Shown: positions 55,878 through 64,000 of the stretch, in pieces | Layout: every line of letters begins with the position of its first letter | Numbering within the stretch: the first letter of the stretch is position 1 | Assembly (NCBI RefSeq): GCF_009295725.1 | Contig: NZ_WHJC01000001.1 | Span: 1 to 64,000 of the forward strand | From: Clostridium tarantellae | GTDB lineage: Bacteria > Bacillota > Clostridia > Clostridiales > Clostridiaceae | DNA length: 64,000 nucleotides | Direction: 5' to 3' | Made by a program: the position numbers and the translations under genes | The notes under the pieces: model-generated | The model's database searches: none | Seen by the model: the letters and a program-made list of their open reading frames with translations, nothing else | What the model was told of the DNA's origin: nothing

Positions 55878-57995
55878 TTACACACAAAAATAGGCCTTTT
55901 TATTGCCTTCTAAATGAGATACTCTATCTGATCTTTCTTCATTTTTACCTGGACCAAATCTCTCATCTAAACTTAAATAGCCTGTTACTCTTGATATACC
56001 TTGAATATCTTGACTTCCACAATTTAAACAAGAACATTCATTGTTATGAAGATATGTTCCACAAGATTTACAATATCTAATATGAAAATTTACACCTAAA
56101 TAGCTTATATTAGTATTTCTATAAGCATAATGTAATATATCCATTATAGTTTCTCCATTAGGACAATCATCTACTTCTAAATAACTTATATGCCCACCAT
56201 TACATAATTTATGATATGGCGCTTCAATATCGATCTTATTCTTTATTGATGTTGCATAATAAACTGGTACATGATAACTATTTGTATAATAATCTTTATC
56301 TGTTACACCTTTTATAAGTCCAAAAGCTTTTTTATCTTGTTTTATAAACTTACCAGATAAACCTTCTGCTGGTGTAGCATAAAAACTCCAGTTTAATTTA
56401 GTTTCTTCTGATAATCTATCTGTATATTGTCTCATATACGATATTATTCTTAATCCTAATTCTTTAGATTCTTCATCTTCTCCATGATGTTTTCCTATTA
56501 ACGCTATTAAAGTTTCAGCTAATCCTATAAATCCTATTCCCCAAGTACCTTGTTTTAAAATTGGTTCTATAGAATCATCTAATCCTAAGTTTTCAGCACC
56601 TTTCATTAGCCCTTGACCTGCTACAAAAGGAAGATCTTTAACCCTTAAATTTTTTAATACATTATATCTATGTATTAAAGACTCTTTTGCAATATTTAAT
56701 CTACTATCTAATATTTCGAAAAATTTATCTAAATCTCCTTTAGCTAATATACCTACTCTTGGCAAGTTAATAGTTGTTGGAGCAATATTTCCTCTACCTT
56801 TACATCCTGGTTCCCCATTCATATTACTCATTAAATAAGTTCTACATCCCATTGTTGCAGGCATATAACCCATATCATAATAAGTTTTATTAAAATCTGC
56901 ATCTATATTCATAAAAGTAGGATTCATTCTTTTAGCTGCTACTCTACAAGCTAATTCAAATAGATAAAAATAAGGATCTTCAACCTCCCTATTTACTCCA
57001 TCTTTAACTCTGAAAATTATATTTGGGAATATAGGTTGCTCTTCTCTTCCTAACCCTTTTTCATATTCTAATAAGAATATTTCACAAACTAAAGCTGCAT
57101 CTTCTGATTCAGGAATTCCTAAATTAATAGAACTAAAAGGAACCTGTGAACCCGCTCTTGAATGCATAGTATTTAAATTATATACTACACCCTGCATAGC
57201 TTGATGAACTCTTTCTCTAAGTTTTTTATTAACTAACTCTTCTAATTTATCATCAGTTATACCTAATGACTCATATTCTTCTCTAATTTCTTTTCTTGTT
57301 GGATCTACAAATATGCTCATATCATTGTCAAAATCAGGATGAGATTGACCACCAAACATATCATTTTGAGTTGATTGTAGAAGTATACAAGATAATTCCG
57401 CTGCTGTTTCTATTCTTTTTGGTTTATTTATTGTTCCATAACCTGTATTAAATCCATTTTCTAATATTTCCTTTGTAGGAATATGCAAACAATTAGTTGT
57501 TAAATTATAACTATCTAAATCATGATAATATACATCACCATTCTCATGTGCTTTTGCTAAATGTTTTGGCATTCTAGCTAAATTATGCCACTTGTTTGAT
57601 TCGGAAGCTATTCTTAAAAGCTTTGATGAGAAGTTGTTTCCTACATTAGCATTGTCTCTATCTGTTTCAACTCCAATTTTACTAATAGCTTTCATTAAAT
57701 CTGATTTTATTTCTCTTACTCTTGTTCTTTCTTTTCTATAATTAGAATAAGCATTAGATATATTTATAAATCCATTATCTTTTAATGCTCTTTCTACTAA
57801 ATTTTGAATCTCTTCAACTGTTACCTTTTCTTTTCCGGCCATTTCAATATAGTTTAAAACTTTTTGTATAGTATCTAACACTTGACTTTCTCTTATGTTT
57901 ACGCCAACTTCGTTAGCTGTTCTTTTAATTGCACTACCGATTTTCTCAGCATTAAATTTTACTTCTCTACCATCCCTTTTCACAACATGTAGCAT
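55878..57995 (-). CDS. nrdD: Anaerobic ribonucleoside-triphosphate reductase (class III)
   Basis: 705 aa. Reduces NTPs to dNTPs with a glycyl radical; oxygen-sensitive. N-terminal ATP-cone (about 3-95: VVKRDGREVKFNAEKIGSAI), a large catalytic barrel, a C-terminal zinc site of two Cys pairs (CKSCGTYLHNNECSCLNCG) and the radical site SRVTGYLS near residue 670, whose Gly is activated by NrdG. The ATG has GGAGG 7 nt upstream. NrdR-like boxes flank the -10. Single gene. Confidence 0.97.
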   Translation of the reverse strand: MLHVVKRDGREVKFNAEKIGSAIKRTANEVGVNIRESQVLDTIQKVLNYIEMAGKEKVTVEEIQNLVERALKDNGFINISNAYSNYRKERTRVREIKSDLMKAISKIGVETDRDNANVGNNFSSKLLRIASESNKWHNLARMPKHLAKAHENGDVYYHDLDSYNLTTNCLHIPTKEILENGFNTGYGTINKPKRIETAAELSCILLQSTQNDMFGGQSHPDFDNDMSIFVDPTRKEIREEYESLGITDDKLEELVNKKLRERVHQAMQGVVYNLNTMHSRAGSQVPFSSINLGIPESEDAALVCEIFLLEYEKGLGREEQPIFPNIIFRVKDGVNREVEDPYFYLFELACRVAAKRMNPTFMNIDADFNKTYYDMGYMPATMGCRTYLMSNMNGEPGCKGRGNIAPTTINLPRVGILAKGDLDKFFEILDSRLNIAKESLIHRYNVLKNLRVKDLPFVAGQGLMKGAENLGLDDSIEPILKQGTWGIGFIGLAETLIALIGKHHGEDEESKELGLRIISYMRQYTDRLSEETKLNWSFYATPAEGLSGKFIKQDKKAFGLIKGVTDKDYYTNSYHVPVYYATSIKNKIDIEAPYHKLCNGGHISYLEVDDCPNGETIMDILHYAYRNTNISYLGVNFHIRYCKSCGTYLHNNECSCLNCGSQDIQGISRVTGYLSLDERFGPGKNEERSDRVSHLEGNKKAYFCV

Positions 57996-58010
57996 TTTAT
58001 TTCCTCCACT

Positions 58011-58056
58011 CCACTATATATTGTACCGACTTATTATACTCCACTAAATTAATATA
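58011..58056 (-). promoter_or_regulatory. nrdD control region: -10 box and NrdR-like boxes
   Basis: CTATATATTG at 58014-58023 matches the NrdR core CwAtATaTwG exactly. A second, degenerate copy starts exactly 30 bp away (58041-58056), about three helical turns. A TATAAT -10 (minus strand, 58033-58038) lies between them. Confidence 0.55.
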
Positions 58057-58251
58057 TGCTAATTTAAAAAATTCCTTTTAAGTAATATGTTTTTTATTAC
58101 GTCCGTTTTTCTTCTATTTTTAAGCATTTATTAATTTTTATGTCTATTGACACAAGAAACTTTAATCTAACCATTATATTCTTTTCAATGAATATAATTC
58201 CATATTTTGTGGAAAAATAAGAAAAATAATTAAAGGAGATTTTAAATAATT

Positions 58252-59328
58252 ATGAGAAAAGTATTGTTTTTATTAAGTTTAATTGTTATAGGCTTTATTA
58301 GTGGTTCCATTATATATAAAATTACATACAAATTATATGATACATCATCTATATGTAATTTACCACATGATAATATTATAACTGAAGCTTCTGTTGACAC
58401 ATCTATTATAAATAATAAAAATACTATTACTGAAGAAACTATTTCAAAATTATCTCAATATACTGGAGAAAAAATTTCTAGTTTATCAGAATCTAAATTT
58501 CCCTTCTTTTGTATTATAGAAAATTCAGTAAATTCAAGGCCTCAAAGTGGACTTTCAGAGGCTGATATAGTATATGAAACTTTAGCTGAAGGTGGAATAC
58601 CTAGATTTTTAGCTTTATTTAATAATAATTCTCCTAAAAAAATAGGACCCGTAAGAAGTGTTAGACCTTATTTTATAGATATAACTAAAGAATTTAACCT
58701 TCCTTTTGCTCATTGCGGAGGTAGTGCAGAAGCACTATCTACTATATCATCTAATAACACATTACAAAGCATAAATGAAATTGCTCAAACTAATTTTTTT
58801 TGGCGTGATAACGATAGAGCAGCTCCCCATAATTTATATACTTCCGCTGAAAACATTAGAAATTTTATAAATTTAAATGATTTAAATACTTCCTCAGAAA
58901 ATTTTTTGAAATTTGATTCAGCTTACTGGAATTATGAAGAATTAAATGAAGTAAATTTTATAAAATTTTCTCCTAGTAAAAATTATTCTACTAATTATAA
59001 ATACACAAATGGAAAATATGTGAAATATATGGATAATGAATTAGCAATAGATAAAAATAATAATAATCCTTTAACTTTCAAAAACATTATCATTCAAAAA
59101 ACTAAAATTAGTTTACATCCTGATGGAAATCATATAAATATAAATTTATTAGGCTACGGTGATGGTTATTTATGTTCTAATGGAAAAATAGAAAAAATAA
59201 CTTGGAGTAAATCTACTGAAACTTCCCCAACTTTAATAAAAAATTCTTCAGGAAAAGAAGTTCCTCTTTCTTCTGGTAACACAATATGGCATATTATAGA
59301 CTCAAATACTGAGCTATTCTTTGAATAG
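58252..59328 (+). CDS. DUF3048 (YerB-like) exported protein
   Basis: 358 aa. N-terminal membrane anchor or signal (about 5-25) without a lipobox Cys, then the DUF3048 domain: VNSRPQSGLSEADIVYETLA, then EGGIPRFLALF, KIGPVRSVRPYFID and FAHCGGSAEAL. Family members are extracytoplasmic and mostly uncharacterised. Single gene; the AAAGGAG site is rather far (13 nt). A TTGACA-22 bp-TATATT pair (58147-58180) resembles the long-spaced spoIIE-type promoter but is unproven. Confidence 0.8.
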   Translation: MRKVLFLLSLIVIGFISGSIIYKITYKLYDTSSICNLPHDNIITEASVDTSIINNKNTITEETISKLSQYTGEKISSLSESKFPFFCIIENSVNSRPQSGLSEADIVYETLAEGGIPRFLALFNNNSPKKIGPVRSVRPYFIDITKEFNLPFAHCGGSAEALSTISSNNTLQSINEIAQTNFFWRDNDRAAPHNLYTSAENIRNFINLNDLNTSSENFLKFDSAYWNYEELNEVNFIKFSPSKNYSTNYKYTNGKYVKYMDNELAIDKNNNNPLTFKNIIIQKTKISLHPDGNHININLLGYGDGYLCSNGKIEKITWSKSTETSPTLIKNSSGKEVPLSSGNTIWHIIDSNTELFFE

Positions 59329-59335
59329 TAATATT

Positions 59336-59377
59336 AAAAGAAAAAATTGTCTAAATATTTAGACAATTTTTTCTTTT
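59336..59377 (+). terminator. Terminator after the DUF3048 gene
   Basis: A 42-bp perfect palindrome (20-bp arms, AAAAGAAAAAATTGTCTAAA) followed by a T run. Confidence 0.88.
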
Positions 59378-59470
59378 TTTAAACTATATCACTATTGATA
59401 TCATTATCAGTTATGATATAATTCAATTAATGATAACAATTTTACATAAATTAGATAGGGGGACAACCAC

Positions 59471-60319
59471 ATGGAAAAAATAGCTATTTTAACTGATAGT
59501 TCTTGTGATTTAAATGAGGAAGAACTTAGGCAAAAAAATTTATTTTTAATACCACTAAAAATTATTTATAAAGATAAAGAATTTAATGACAAAATTGATA
59601 TAACCACTGAAGAAGTTTATGCTAATCTAGAAAATGAAATACCAACTACTTCATTAGCATCTCCTGATTATATTAATTCTGTTTTAGATAAAATAGAATC
59701 TGAAGGATATACTCATGTTATTGCAATATTTATTTCAGAAACTTTATCTGGTACTTTTAATGCTGCTAGACTAGCATTAGAACACCGTCATAATAAATTT
59801 AAATATTATTTATTCAATAGTAAAATTATAGGTTATCCATTAGGTACAATTGTTAATAGAGCGTTACATTTAGTTAGTGAAGGAAAATCTTTTGAATACA
59901 TAATTAAAGAATTACCTTCTATTAGAAAAGCTACAACAGGATATTATACTCTTAATACTTTAGAATATTTAAAACGTGGTGGAAGAATAGGAAAAGTTGC
60001 TGGTACAGTAGGTGAATTGTTACATTTAAAACCTATTATATCTGTAAATGAAGAAGGTGCCTATTGTTCTGTAGCTAAAGCAAGAGGAAGAAAACAATCT
60101 TTAAATAAATTAAAAAATTTAATAATTGATGAATTAGATAAAGAAAAAAGTCGTGTTTGGATATTACAAGGACATGCTAAAGAAGAGGCTGAAGAATTAG
60201 TTAAACAATTAAAATATCATCCTAACTTATCTTTTATAGAAATTAGAGATATCGGTGCTGCTATGGCTGTTCATGCTGGTCCTGGTATGATAGGAGTTGC
60301 TATACAAAAGGATTTTTAA
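59471..60319 (+). CDS. DegV family fatty-acid-binding protein
   Basis: 282 aa. Opens AILTDSSCDLNEEELRQKNL with the lipid head-group TDSS motif, then TSLASPDYINSVLDKIESEG and FISETLSGTFNAARLA. DegV-type proteins bind a fatty acid and can serve as FakB, handing it to the kinase FakA; no fakA is in the window. GGGGG lies 8 nt before the ATG. The PadR gene follows after 4 bp. Confidence 0.92.
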   Translation: MEKIAILTDSSCDLNEEELRQKNLFLIPLKIIYKDKEFNDKIDITTEEVYANLENEIPTTSLASPDYINSVLDKIESEGYTHVIAIFISETLSGTFNAARLALEHRHNKFKYYLFNSKIIGYPLGTIVNRALHLVSEGKSFEYIIKELPSIRKATTGYYTLNTLEYLKRGGRIGKVAGTVGELLHLKPIISVNEEGAYCSVAKARGRKQSLNKLKNLIIDELDKEKSRVWILQGHAKEEAEELVKQLKYHPNLSFIEIRDIGAAMAVHAGPGMIGVAIQKDF

Positions 60320-60323
60320 AATT

Positions 60324-60764
60324 ATGGATAAGTTAAATTTTATAAAAGCGGAAGAAAAAAGATTATATGAAGAATATAAAAATAAACTTTCTGAATTAAA
60401 AAAAATTCAAAAAGAAAAAGATGCAGTAGGGCAAGTATTTACTAAAGGATTACTGCCTATTTATACTTTATATATTCTTAGTTTAAGCCCAACCAATGGA
60501 AATGATATTTGTCATAAAATTGGTGAAAGAACCGATGGCTTATGGATTCCTAGCACCGGTGGAATTTATCCTCTTCTAAAAAAATTAGAAAAGCAAGAAT
60601 TAATTGAAGGACATTGGGATCATCCCGAAAAAAAATTCCAAAAAATTTATTCTCTTACAACCAAAGGAATAAAAGAATATAATAGTAAAAAGCATTTACT
60701 AAAACCTAAAATTGAAGAAGCTTTAGAAGTTTTTAGAATGATATATTCTGACTTATATAACTAA
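60324..60764 (+). CDS. PadR-like winged-helix regulator
   Basis: 146 aa. A basic helical N-terminus (about 1-40), then a PadR-type winged helix: LLPIYTLYILSLSPTNGNDI, PSTGGIYPLLKKLEKQELIE, and YSLTTKGIKEY. Such proteins repress nearby transport or stress genes; the target is unknown. I use ATG 60324, 12 nt from AAGGAT; a TTG 27 bp earlier lies inside degV. Likely an operon with degV. Confidence 0.86.
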   Translation: MDKLNFIKAEEKRLYEEYKNKLSELKKIQKEKDAVGQVFTKGLLPIYTLYILSLSPTNGNDICHKIGERTDGLWIPSTGGIYPLLKKLEKQELIEGHWDHPEKKFQKIYSLTTKGIKEYNSKKHLLKPKIEEALEVFRMIYSDLYN

Positions 60765-60813
60765 AAATTCAGGTTAATTTTAAAATAATGTTTTAATCTA
60801 ATTTTTATAAAAT

Positions 60814-60855
60814 AAAAGCCTATGTAAACTTTATACTAGTTAAGCATAGGCTTTT
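60814..60855. terminator. Bidirectional terminator between padR-like and ferredoxin genes
   Basis: AAAAGCCTATG/CATAGGCTTTT, 11 bp around a 20-nt loop, T-rich on both sides of convergent genes. Confidence 0.75.
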
Positions 60856-60886
60856 ATCTTATTTATTCTATTAATAATATTTAAAT

Positions 60887-61075
60887 TTATTCAATTGATA
60901 TAGCATTTACAGGGCAATTTGATTCTGCTTCTTTAACTGCACCATCACAGTTACTTGGAACTTCCGGAACTATAACTCCTGCTTTTCCATCATCTTGCAT
61001 ATCAAATACTTCTGAACATATTGATGGACATAATCCACAACCTATACAAGTATCTTTGTCAACCATTGCTTTCAT
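60887..61075 (-). CDS. Single-cluster [4Fe-4S] ferredoxin
   Basis: 62 aa. Cluster ligands C10, C13, C16 (CIGCGLC) and C54 (NCPVNAI). C20 and C43 sit where related one-cluster ferredoxins form a disulfide or hold a lost second cluster. Low-potential electron carrier for anaerobic metabolism. AGGAGG site 9 nt before the ATG. Single gene next to the Fe-S carrier gene. Confidence 0.95.
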   Translation of the reverse strand: MKAMVDKDTCIGCGLCPSICSEVFDMQDDGKAGVIVPEVPSNCDGAVKEAESNCPVNAISIE

Positions 61076-61156
61076 ATAATATATCCTCCTATAATAAAAT
61101 TCAACATTATTAGTATTCTCAAAAATTCAAATTTTATTATAGAATTTTTTATGAAC

Positions 61157-61207
61157 TAAAAAAAATCGTAATTTTTTAAAACAATTATTTAAGAAATCAC
61201 GATTTTT
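61157..61207 (-). terminator. Terminator after mrp
   Basis: AAAAATCGT/ACGATTTTT with further AAT pairing, then T8 on the minus strand, 16 bp after the stop. Confidence 0.75.
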
Positions 61208-61222
61208 CATTATTTTTTAAAA

Positions 61223-62089
61223 CTAATATAATCCTTCAAATATCAAAGAATATAATGGATTTTCAGCAACATATTCTTCCGCTTTTCCTTGCTCTAATGC
61301 TTCTGTTAACTCTAAATTTATCGGCAATTCTCCTATTAAAGGTAACTCTAAGTATTCAGCATGCTCCTCTGAAGATTTTTTACTAAAAACTTTTATTTTT
61401 TCACCACAATCACACTCTATATAAGCCATGTTTTCAATAACACCTTTTATAGGCACATTCATTTTTTTAGCCATTATAACTAATTTTTTAACTATCATAG
61501 ATACCATATCTTGCGGAGTTGCAACAACTAATATTTCTTTTAATGGAAACTTTTGCATAACGCTTAGTGTTATATCACTAGTTCCTGGTGGCATATCAAT
61601 TAATAAATAATCTAATTCTCCCCAATTAGTATCTTGATATAATTGATTTAAAACACTTGTTACTACTGGACCTCTCCAAATAACAGGTTGTTCTTCTTCC
61701 TCATTTAATAAATTCATAGACATAACTTTAATCCCCATAGAAGTTTCTATTGGATAAAATTTAATTTCATTATTTCCTTTTCCTACCGCTTCCATTTGAG
61801 CTCTTTTATTATTTATTCCAAAAATTCTAGGCATTGATGGTCCTGTTATATCTGCATCAAGAACTCCAACTTTATAACCTTTTTTAGCTAACTCAATTGC
61901 TAATATTCCAGTAATGGTTGACTTTCCAACTCCACCTTTTCCACTTATAATACCTATTATATTCTTTATTGTTCCATACTTAGGCATAGTTTTTATATTT
62001 AACGTTTCTTTATATTCTGTACTACATCCCCCATTTTCACTTGCTGACGAACAACTACCTTTACTTGAGCATGTTGAGCAATTTCCCAT
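61223..62089 (-). CDS. Mrp/ApbC-type Fe-S cluster carrier ATPase
   Basis: 288 aa. Deviant Walker A loop IISGKGGVGKSTITGILA (about 47-64), DADITGPSMPRIFG, and DMPPGTSDITLSVMQ. The N-terminus is Cys-rich (six Cys within 25 residues, several as CxxC-like pairs) and ECDCGE near 225 could also bind a cluster. It receives and hands on 4Fe-4S clusters; NrdD activation and ferredoxins are obvious clients nearby. GGAGG site before ATG 62089. Confidence 0.92.
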   Translation of the reverse strand: MGNCSTCSSKGSCSSASENGGCSTEYKETLNIKTMPKYGTIKNIIGIISGKGGVGKSTITGILAIELAKKGYKVGVLDADITGPSMPRIFGINNKRAQMEAVGKGNNEIKFYPIETSMGIKVMSMNLLNEEEEQPVIWRGPVVTSVLNQLYQDTNWGELDYLLIDMPPGTSDITLSVMQKFPLKEILVVATPQDMVSMIVKKLVIMAKKMNVPIKGVIENMAYIECDCGEKIKVFSKKSSEEHAEYLELPLIGELPINLELTEALEQGKAEEYVAENPLYSLIFEGLY

Positions 62090-62105
62090 AATTCATTCCT
62101 CCATT

Positions 62106-62939
62106 TTATTTCCATGAATCTGGCATTTTATCAAAAACTTCAATATTCCATGAATTATTATATTTACCATCTACATAGAATTTATTTTCACTATGATCTT
62201 GTTTATTTTCTATTTTTATTATAGTTTTATATGTGGTTGTTTTATATCCATAGTTTCTAACTGAAACAATAATATCAAAATCTTCTCTATTATGATTCAT
62301 TATTTCAGAATTAGGTATTATCTCTTTTAATCTTCTTTTAAAGTCTTCTATCTCTACTGATAATAAATATTTTGCACAATCTATATCCCCTAATATATCA
62401 ATCCCAACTTTTTTATTTCCTTGATTAAGTAAATCCTTATGCTCGGATAAAGCAGTTAAAGTTGAATCATAGTAAATATTTTTAAACTCTCTTGGTTTTC
62501 TTATAAATGATAAATTTTGTATTATATCATTATCTAACCTAGTGGAAATTTTATAAATATTATTATCATCATAGAAATTTCCTTCTTTATTTTCATTAAA
62601 CCCAGTAACATAGTAAAAACTTTTAACCTCATCCCCCATATGTATTTCAAATATATAATCTGGATCTAAATCTGTTTTTTCAGTAACTTTTTTTGCTTTA
62701 GATAATATATCATAGATATCCTTTATTACATCAGTATCATTTACTAAAAATCTAAATCCTTTATCTCTAGTACTTTGAATTACTATACGATCAACCTTTT
62801 TTTCCTTTATATATTCAAAATCAGTATTTTTCATACCTGTTTTGATTTTTAATTCATCAATTACAGTACATCCAGATAATGAACTTGTAAATATGAATAA
62901 TGTTATTAATATTAATAATGGTAACTTTTTAGCCTTCAA
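62106..62939 (-). CDS. Putative lipoprotein of unknown function
   Basis: 277 aa. Lipoprotein signal with lipobox SLSGC (Cys24). The rest is soluble, mixed alpha/beta, with no motif I recognise (for example KVDRIVIQSTRDKGFRFLVN). It starts with TTG 62939 inside the lgt end (11-bp overlap), 12 nt after GGGAGA, so it is translated with lgt. Lgt would be the enzyme that lipidates it. No function assigned. Confidence 0.78.
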   Translation of the reverse strand: MKAKKLPLLILITLFIFTSSLSGCTVIDELKIKTGMKNTDFEYIKEKKVDRIVIQSTRDKGFRFLVNDTDVIKDIYDILSKAKKVTEKTDLDPDYIFEIHMGDEVKSFYYVTGFNENKEGNFYDDNNIYKISTRLDNDIIQNLSFIRKPREFKNIYYDSTLTALSEHKDLLNQGNKKVGIDILGDIDCAKYLLSVEIEDFKRRLKEIIPNSEIMNHNREDFDIIVSVRNYGYKTTTYKTIIKIENKQDHSENKFYVDGKYNNSWNIEVFDKMPDSWK

Positions 62940-63699
62940 TTTTTTCTTTTCTCCCTTTTACTTTGTTTATATTGAATATTAATATACCTAATATTAGTAT
63001 AAATATAGAAATAAATTGAGAAGTGGATAGTTCTCCAACACTTCCTCTAGGATCATTTCTTAAAAATTCAACTAAAAATCTACCAATGCTATAAATTATA
63101 AGATACATAGCAAAGGTTTTACCTTTAGATGATTTTTTCTTATCATACCATAATAAGAAAAATGCCAATGTAAAATCAAATATTGAACAATATATTTGTG
63201 TTGGATGTAAATGAATTCCTGCTGGTGCTAATCCTCCTGCTGGAAAAACTACAGATAATACACTTGTTGTTTCTGCACCATAACAACATCCTGCTAAAAA
63301 ACATCCAATTCTTCCAAAACCTTGAGCTAATGCTAATGATGGTACTAGTAAATCTCCAATCTCTAATATACTCCAACCTTTTCTTTTACTATAAATAATT
63401 GCTGCTAATGCTCCTAAAATTATAGCACCATAAATAACAAATCCATATCCAAATTGTGAAAATATAACTGTAGGATTATTTTTTATATAATTAAAATCAG
63501 TTATTATGTATAGTGCTTTTCCCCCTAATATTCCACTTATAACTGTTATAATTATTAAATTGAATAAGCTATCTTCATCATAACCTTTCTTTTTAGCTCT
63601 ACTAGTAAGTAAAAATATAGCTGATATAATTCCTATACCTATCATTAAACCATAACTATAAATTTTAATACCAAAAAATTCGAATAAAATTGGTTTCAT
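62929..63699 (-). CDS. lgt: Prolipoprotein diacylglyceryl transferase
   Basis: 256 aa, about seven TM helices. Moves diacylglycerol from phosphatidylglycerol to the lipobox Cys. Seen: IYSYGLMIGIGI (N-terminal Tyr/Gly motif), LAQGFGRIGCFLAGCCYG (the Lgt Arg-Gly signature, Cys-rich here instead of the common GNFIN) and FLVEFLRNDPRG. I use ATG 63699, with GGGAGG 5 nt upstream; a TTG 21 bp earlier is weaker. Clients in this window are PrsA and the overlapping lipoprotein. Confidence 0.93.
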   Translation of the reverse strand: MKPILFEFFGIKIYSYGLMIGIGIISAIFLLTSRAKKKGYDEDSLFNLIIITVISGILGGKALYIITDFNYIKNNPTVIFSQFGYGFVIYGAIILGALAAIIYSKRKGWSILEIGDLLVPSLALAQGFGRIGCFLAGCCYGAETTSVLSVVFPAGGLAPAGIHLHPTQIYCSIFDFTLAFFLLWYDKKKSSKGKTFAMYLIIYSIGRFLVEFLRNDPRGSVGELSTSQFISIFILILGILIFNINKVKGRKEKIEG

Positions 63700-63725
63700 A
63701 ACTTCCTCCCAAATTCCCAATATTG

Positions 63726-63752
63726 AAAAAGAGAAGCATTTAGCTTCTCTCT
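63726..63752 (-). terminator. Terminator of the right-edge gene
   Basis: GAGAAGC/GCTTCTC, 7 bp with an ATTTA loop and T5 on the minus strand, upstream of lgt. Confidence 0.82.
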
Positions 63753-63795
63753 TACCATAAATTATAATACTTTACCAAATCTAAATCAAATTTAT

Positions 63796-64000
63796 TTAAT
63801 GTTCAAAACTATCTAATATTACTTGATAAATAGTATTATAATCTTCCTTATATTTATCTTCACTTGAACTAAATAAAACCTTTAAAACCTGTCCTTCTGA
63901 TAATTGTTTATAATAAATTACATTTAAATATAACTTTTCTTTATTACTTTTTTCATTATAAAATACTTTAGTTATATTTTCTCCATTAATTTTATCTTCA
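63796..64000 (-). CDS. C-terminal fragment of an unknown protein (cut by window edge)
   Basis: An open frame runs from the right edge to TAA at 63796-63798 (67 residues), ending with LKVLFSSSEDKYKED and VILDSFEH. It uses typical local codons and is followed by a terminator, so it is a real gene end. The visible part is hydrophilic with short beta-like runs; the family is not recognised. The start lies beyond the window. Confidence 0.65.
   Translation of the reverse strand, partial: EDKINGENITKVFYNEKSNKEKLYLNVIYYKQLSEGQVLKVLFSSSEDKYKEDYNTIYQVILDSFEH

Overview
The window is a contiguous piece of chromosome from a very AT-rich, Gram-positive, endospore-forming anaerobe, best read as Clostridium sensu stricto. 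I see this in the base composition, the strong Shine-Dalgarno sites, frequent TTG/GTG starts, the sporulation genes (spoIIE, yabP, yabQ, spoVB-like, spoVT, spoVG), the oxygen-sensitive class III ribonucleotide reductase and the clostridial ferredoxin. I do not name a species.

Left part (1-33 kb): the left edge lies inside an IS4-type insertion sequence that has cut off a peptidase S66 (LD-carboxypeptidase) gene. Then comes the long block that many Firmicutes carry near the replication origin, nearly all on the minus strand: glyS (T-box leader), tRNA-Asn, greA-lysS, coaX-dusB, fhs, ftsH, tilS-hpt, spoIIE, a four-gene tRNA cluster, yabP-yabQ-divIC-yabR, rqcP, hup, mazG, spoVB-like, spoVT, prsA, pth-mfd, an orphan response regulator, prs, glmU, spoVG and purR. 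The sporulation genes carry recognisable stage-specific promoters: a 21-bp-spaced Spo0A/sigma-A type for spoIIE, sigma-G for spoVT and sigma-H for spoVG.

Middle (33-47 kb): murC, purine nucleoside phosphorylase and a nucleoside transporter, an M24 peptidase, a phosphodiesterase and asnS (T-box with an Asn specifier). A secreted polysaccharide lyase of family 8 (hyaluronate lyase type) follows with a large palindrome upstream, then leucyl aminopeptidase, nrdG and an HD-domain protein.

Right part (47-64 kb): a MATE efflux gene with an unusual structured leader faces a divergent GntR-ATPase-permease cassette with palindromic operators. A convergent 40-bp palindrome then separates the cassette from a three-gene operon (NifV-like synthase, aconitase, isocitrate dehydrogenase) that probably makes 2-oxoglutarate for glutamate through an oxidative half TCA cycle. 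Next are nrdD with NrdR-like boxes, a DUF3048 protein, DegV, a PadR regulator, a ferredoxin, the Mrp Fe-S carrier, a lipoprotein and lgt, and finally a gene fragment at the right edge.

No prophage, CRISPR array or obvious defence island is visible. The most interesting material is regulatory: the MATE leader, the hairpin that buries the spoVB-like ribosome binding site, the palindrome before the lyase, the structured leader of the citrate operon, and the GntR/ABC cassette. Several start codons were moved from the longest possible reading frame to the one with a Shine-Dalgarno site, and each such entry says so.
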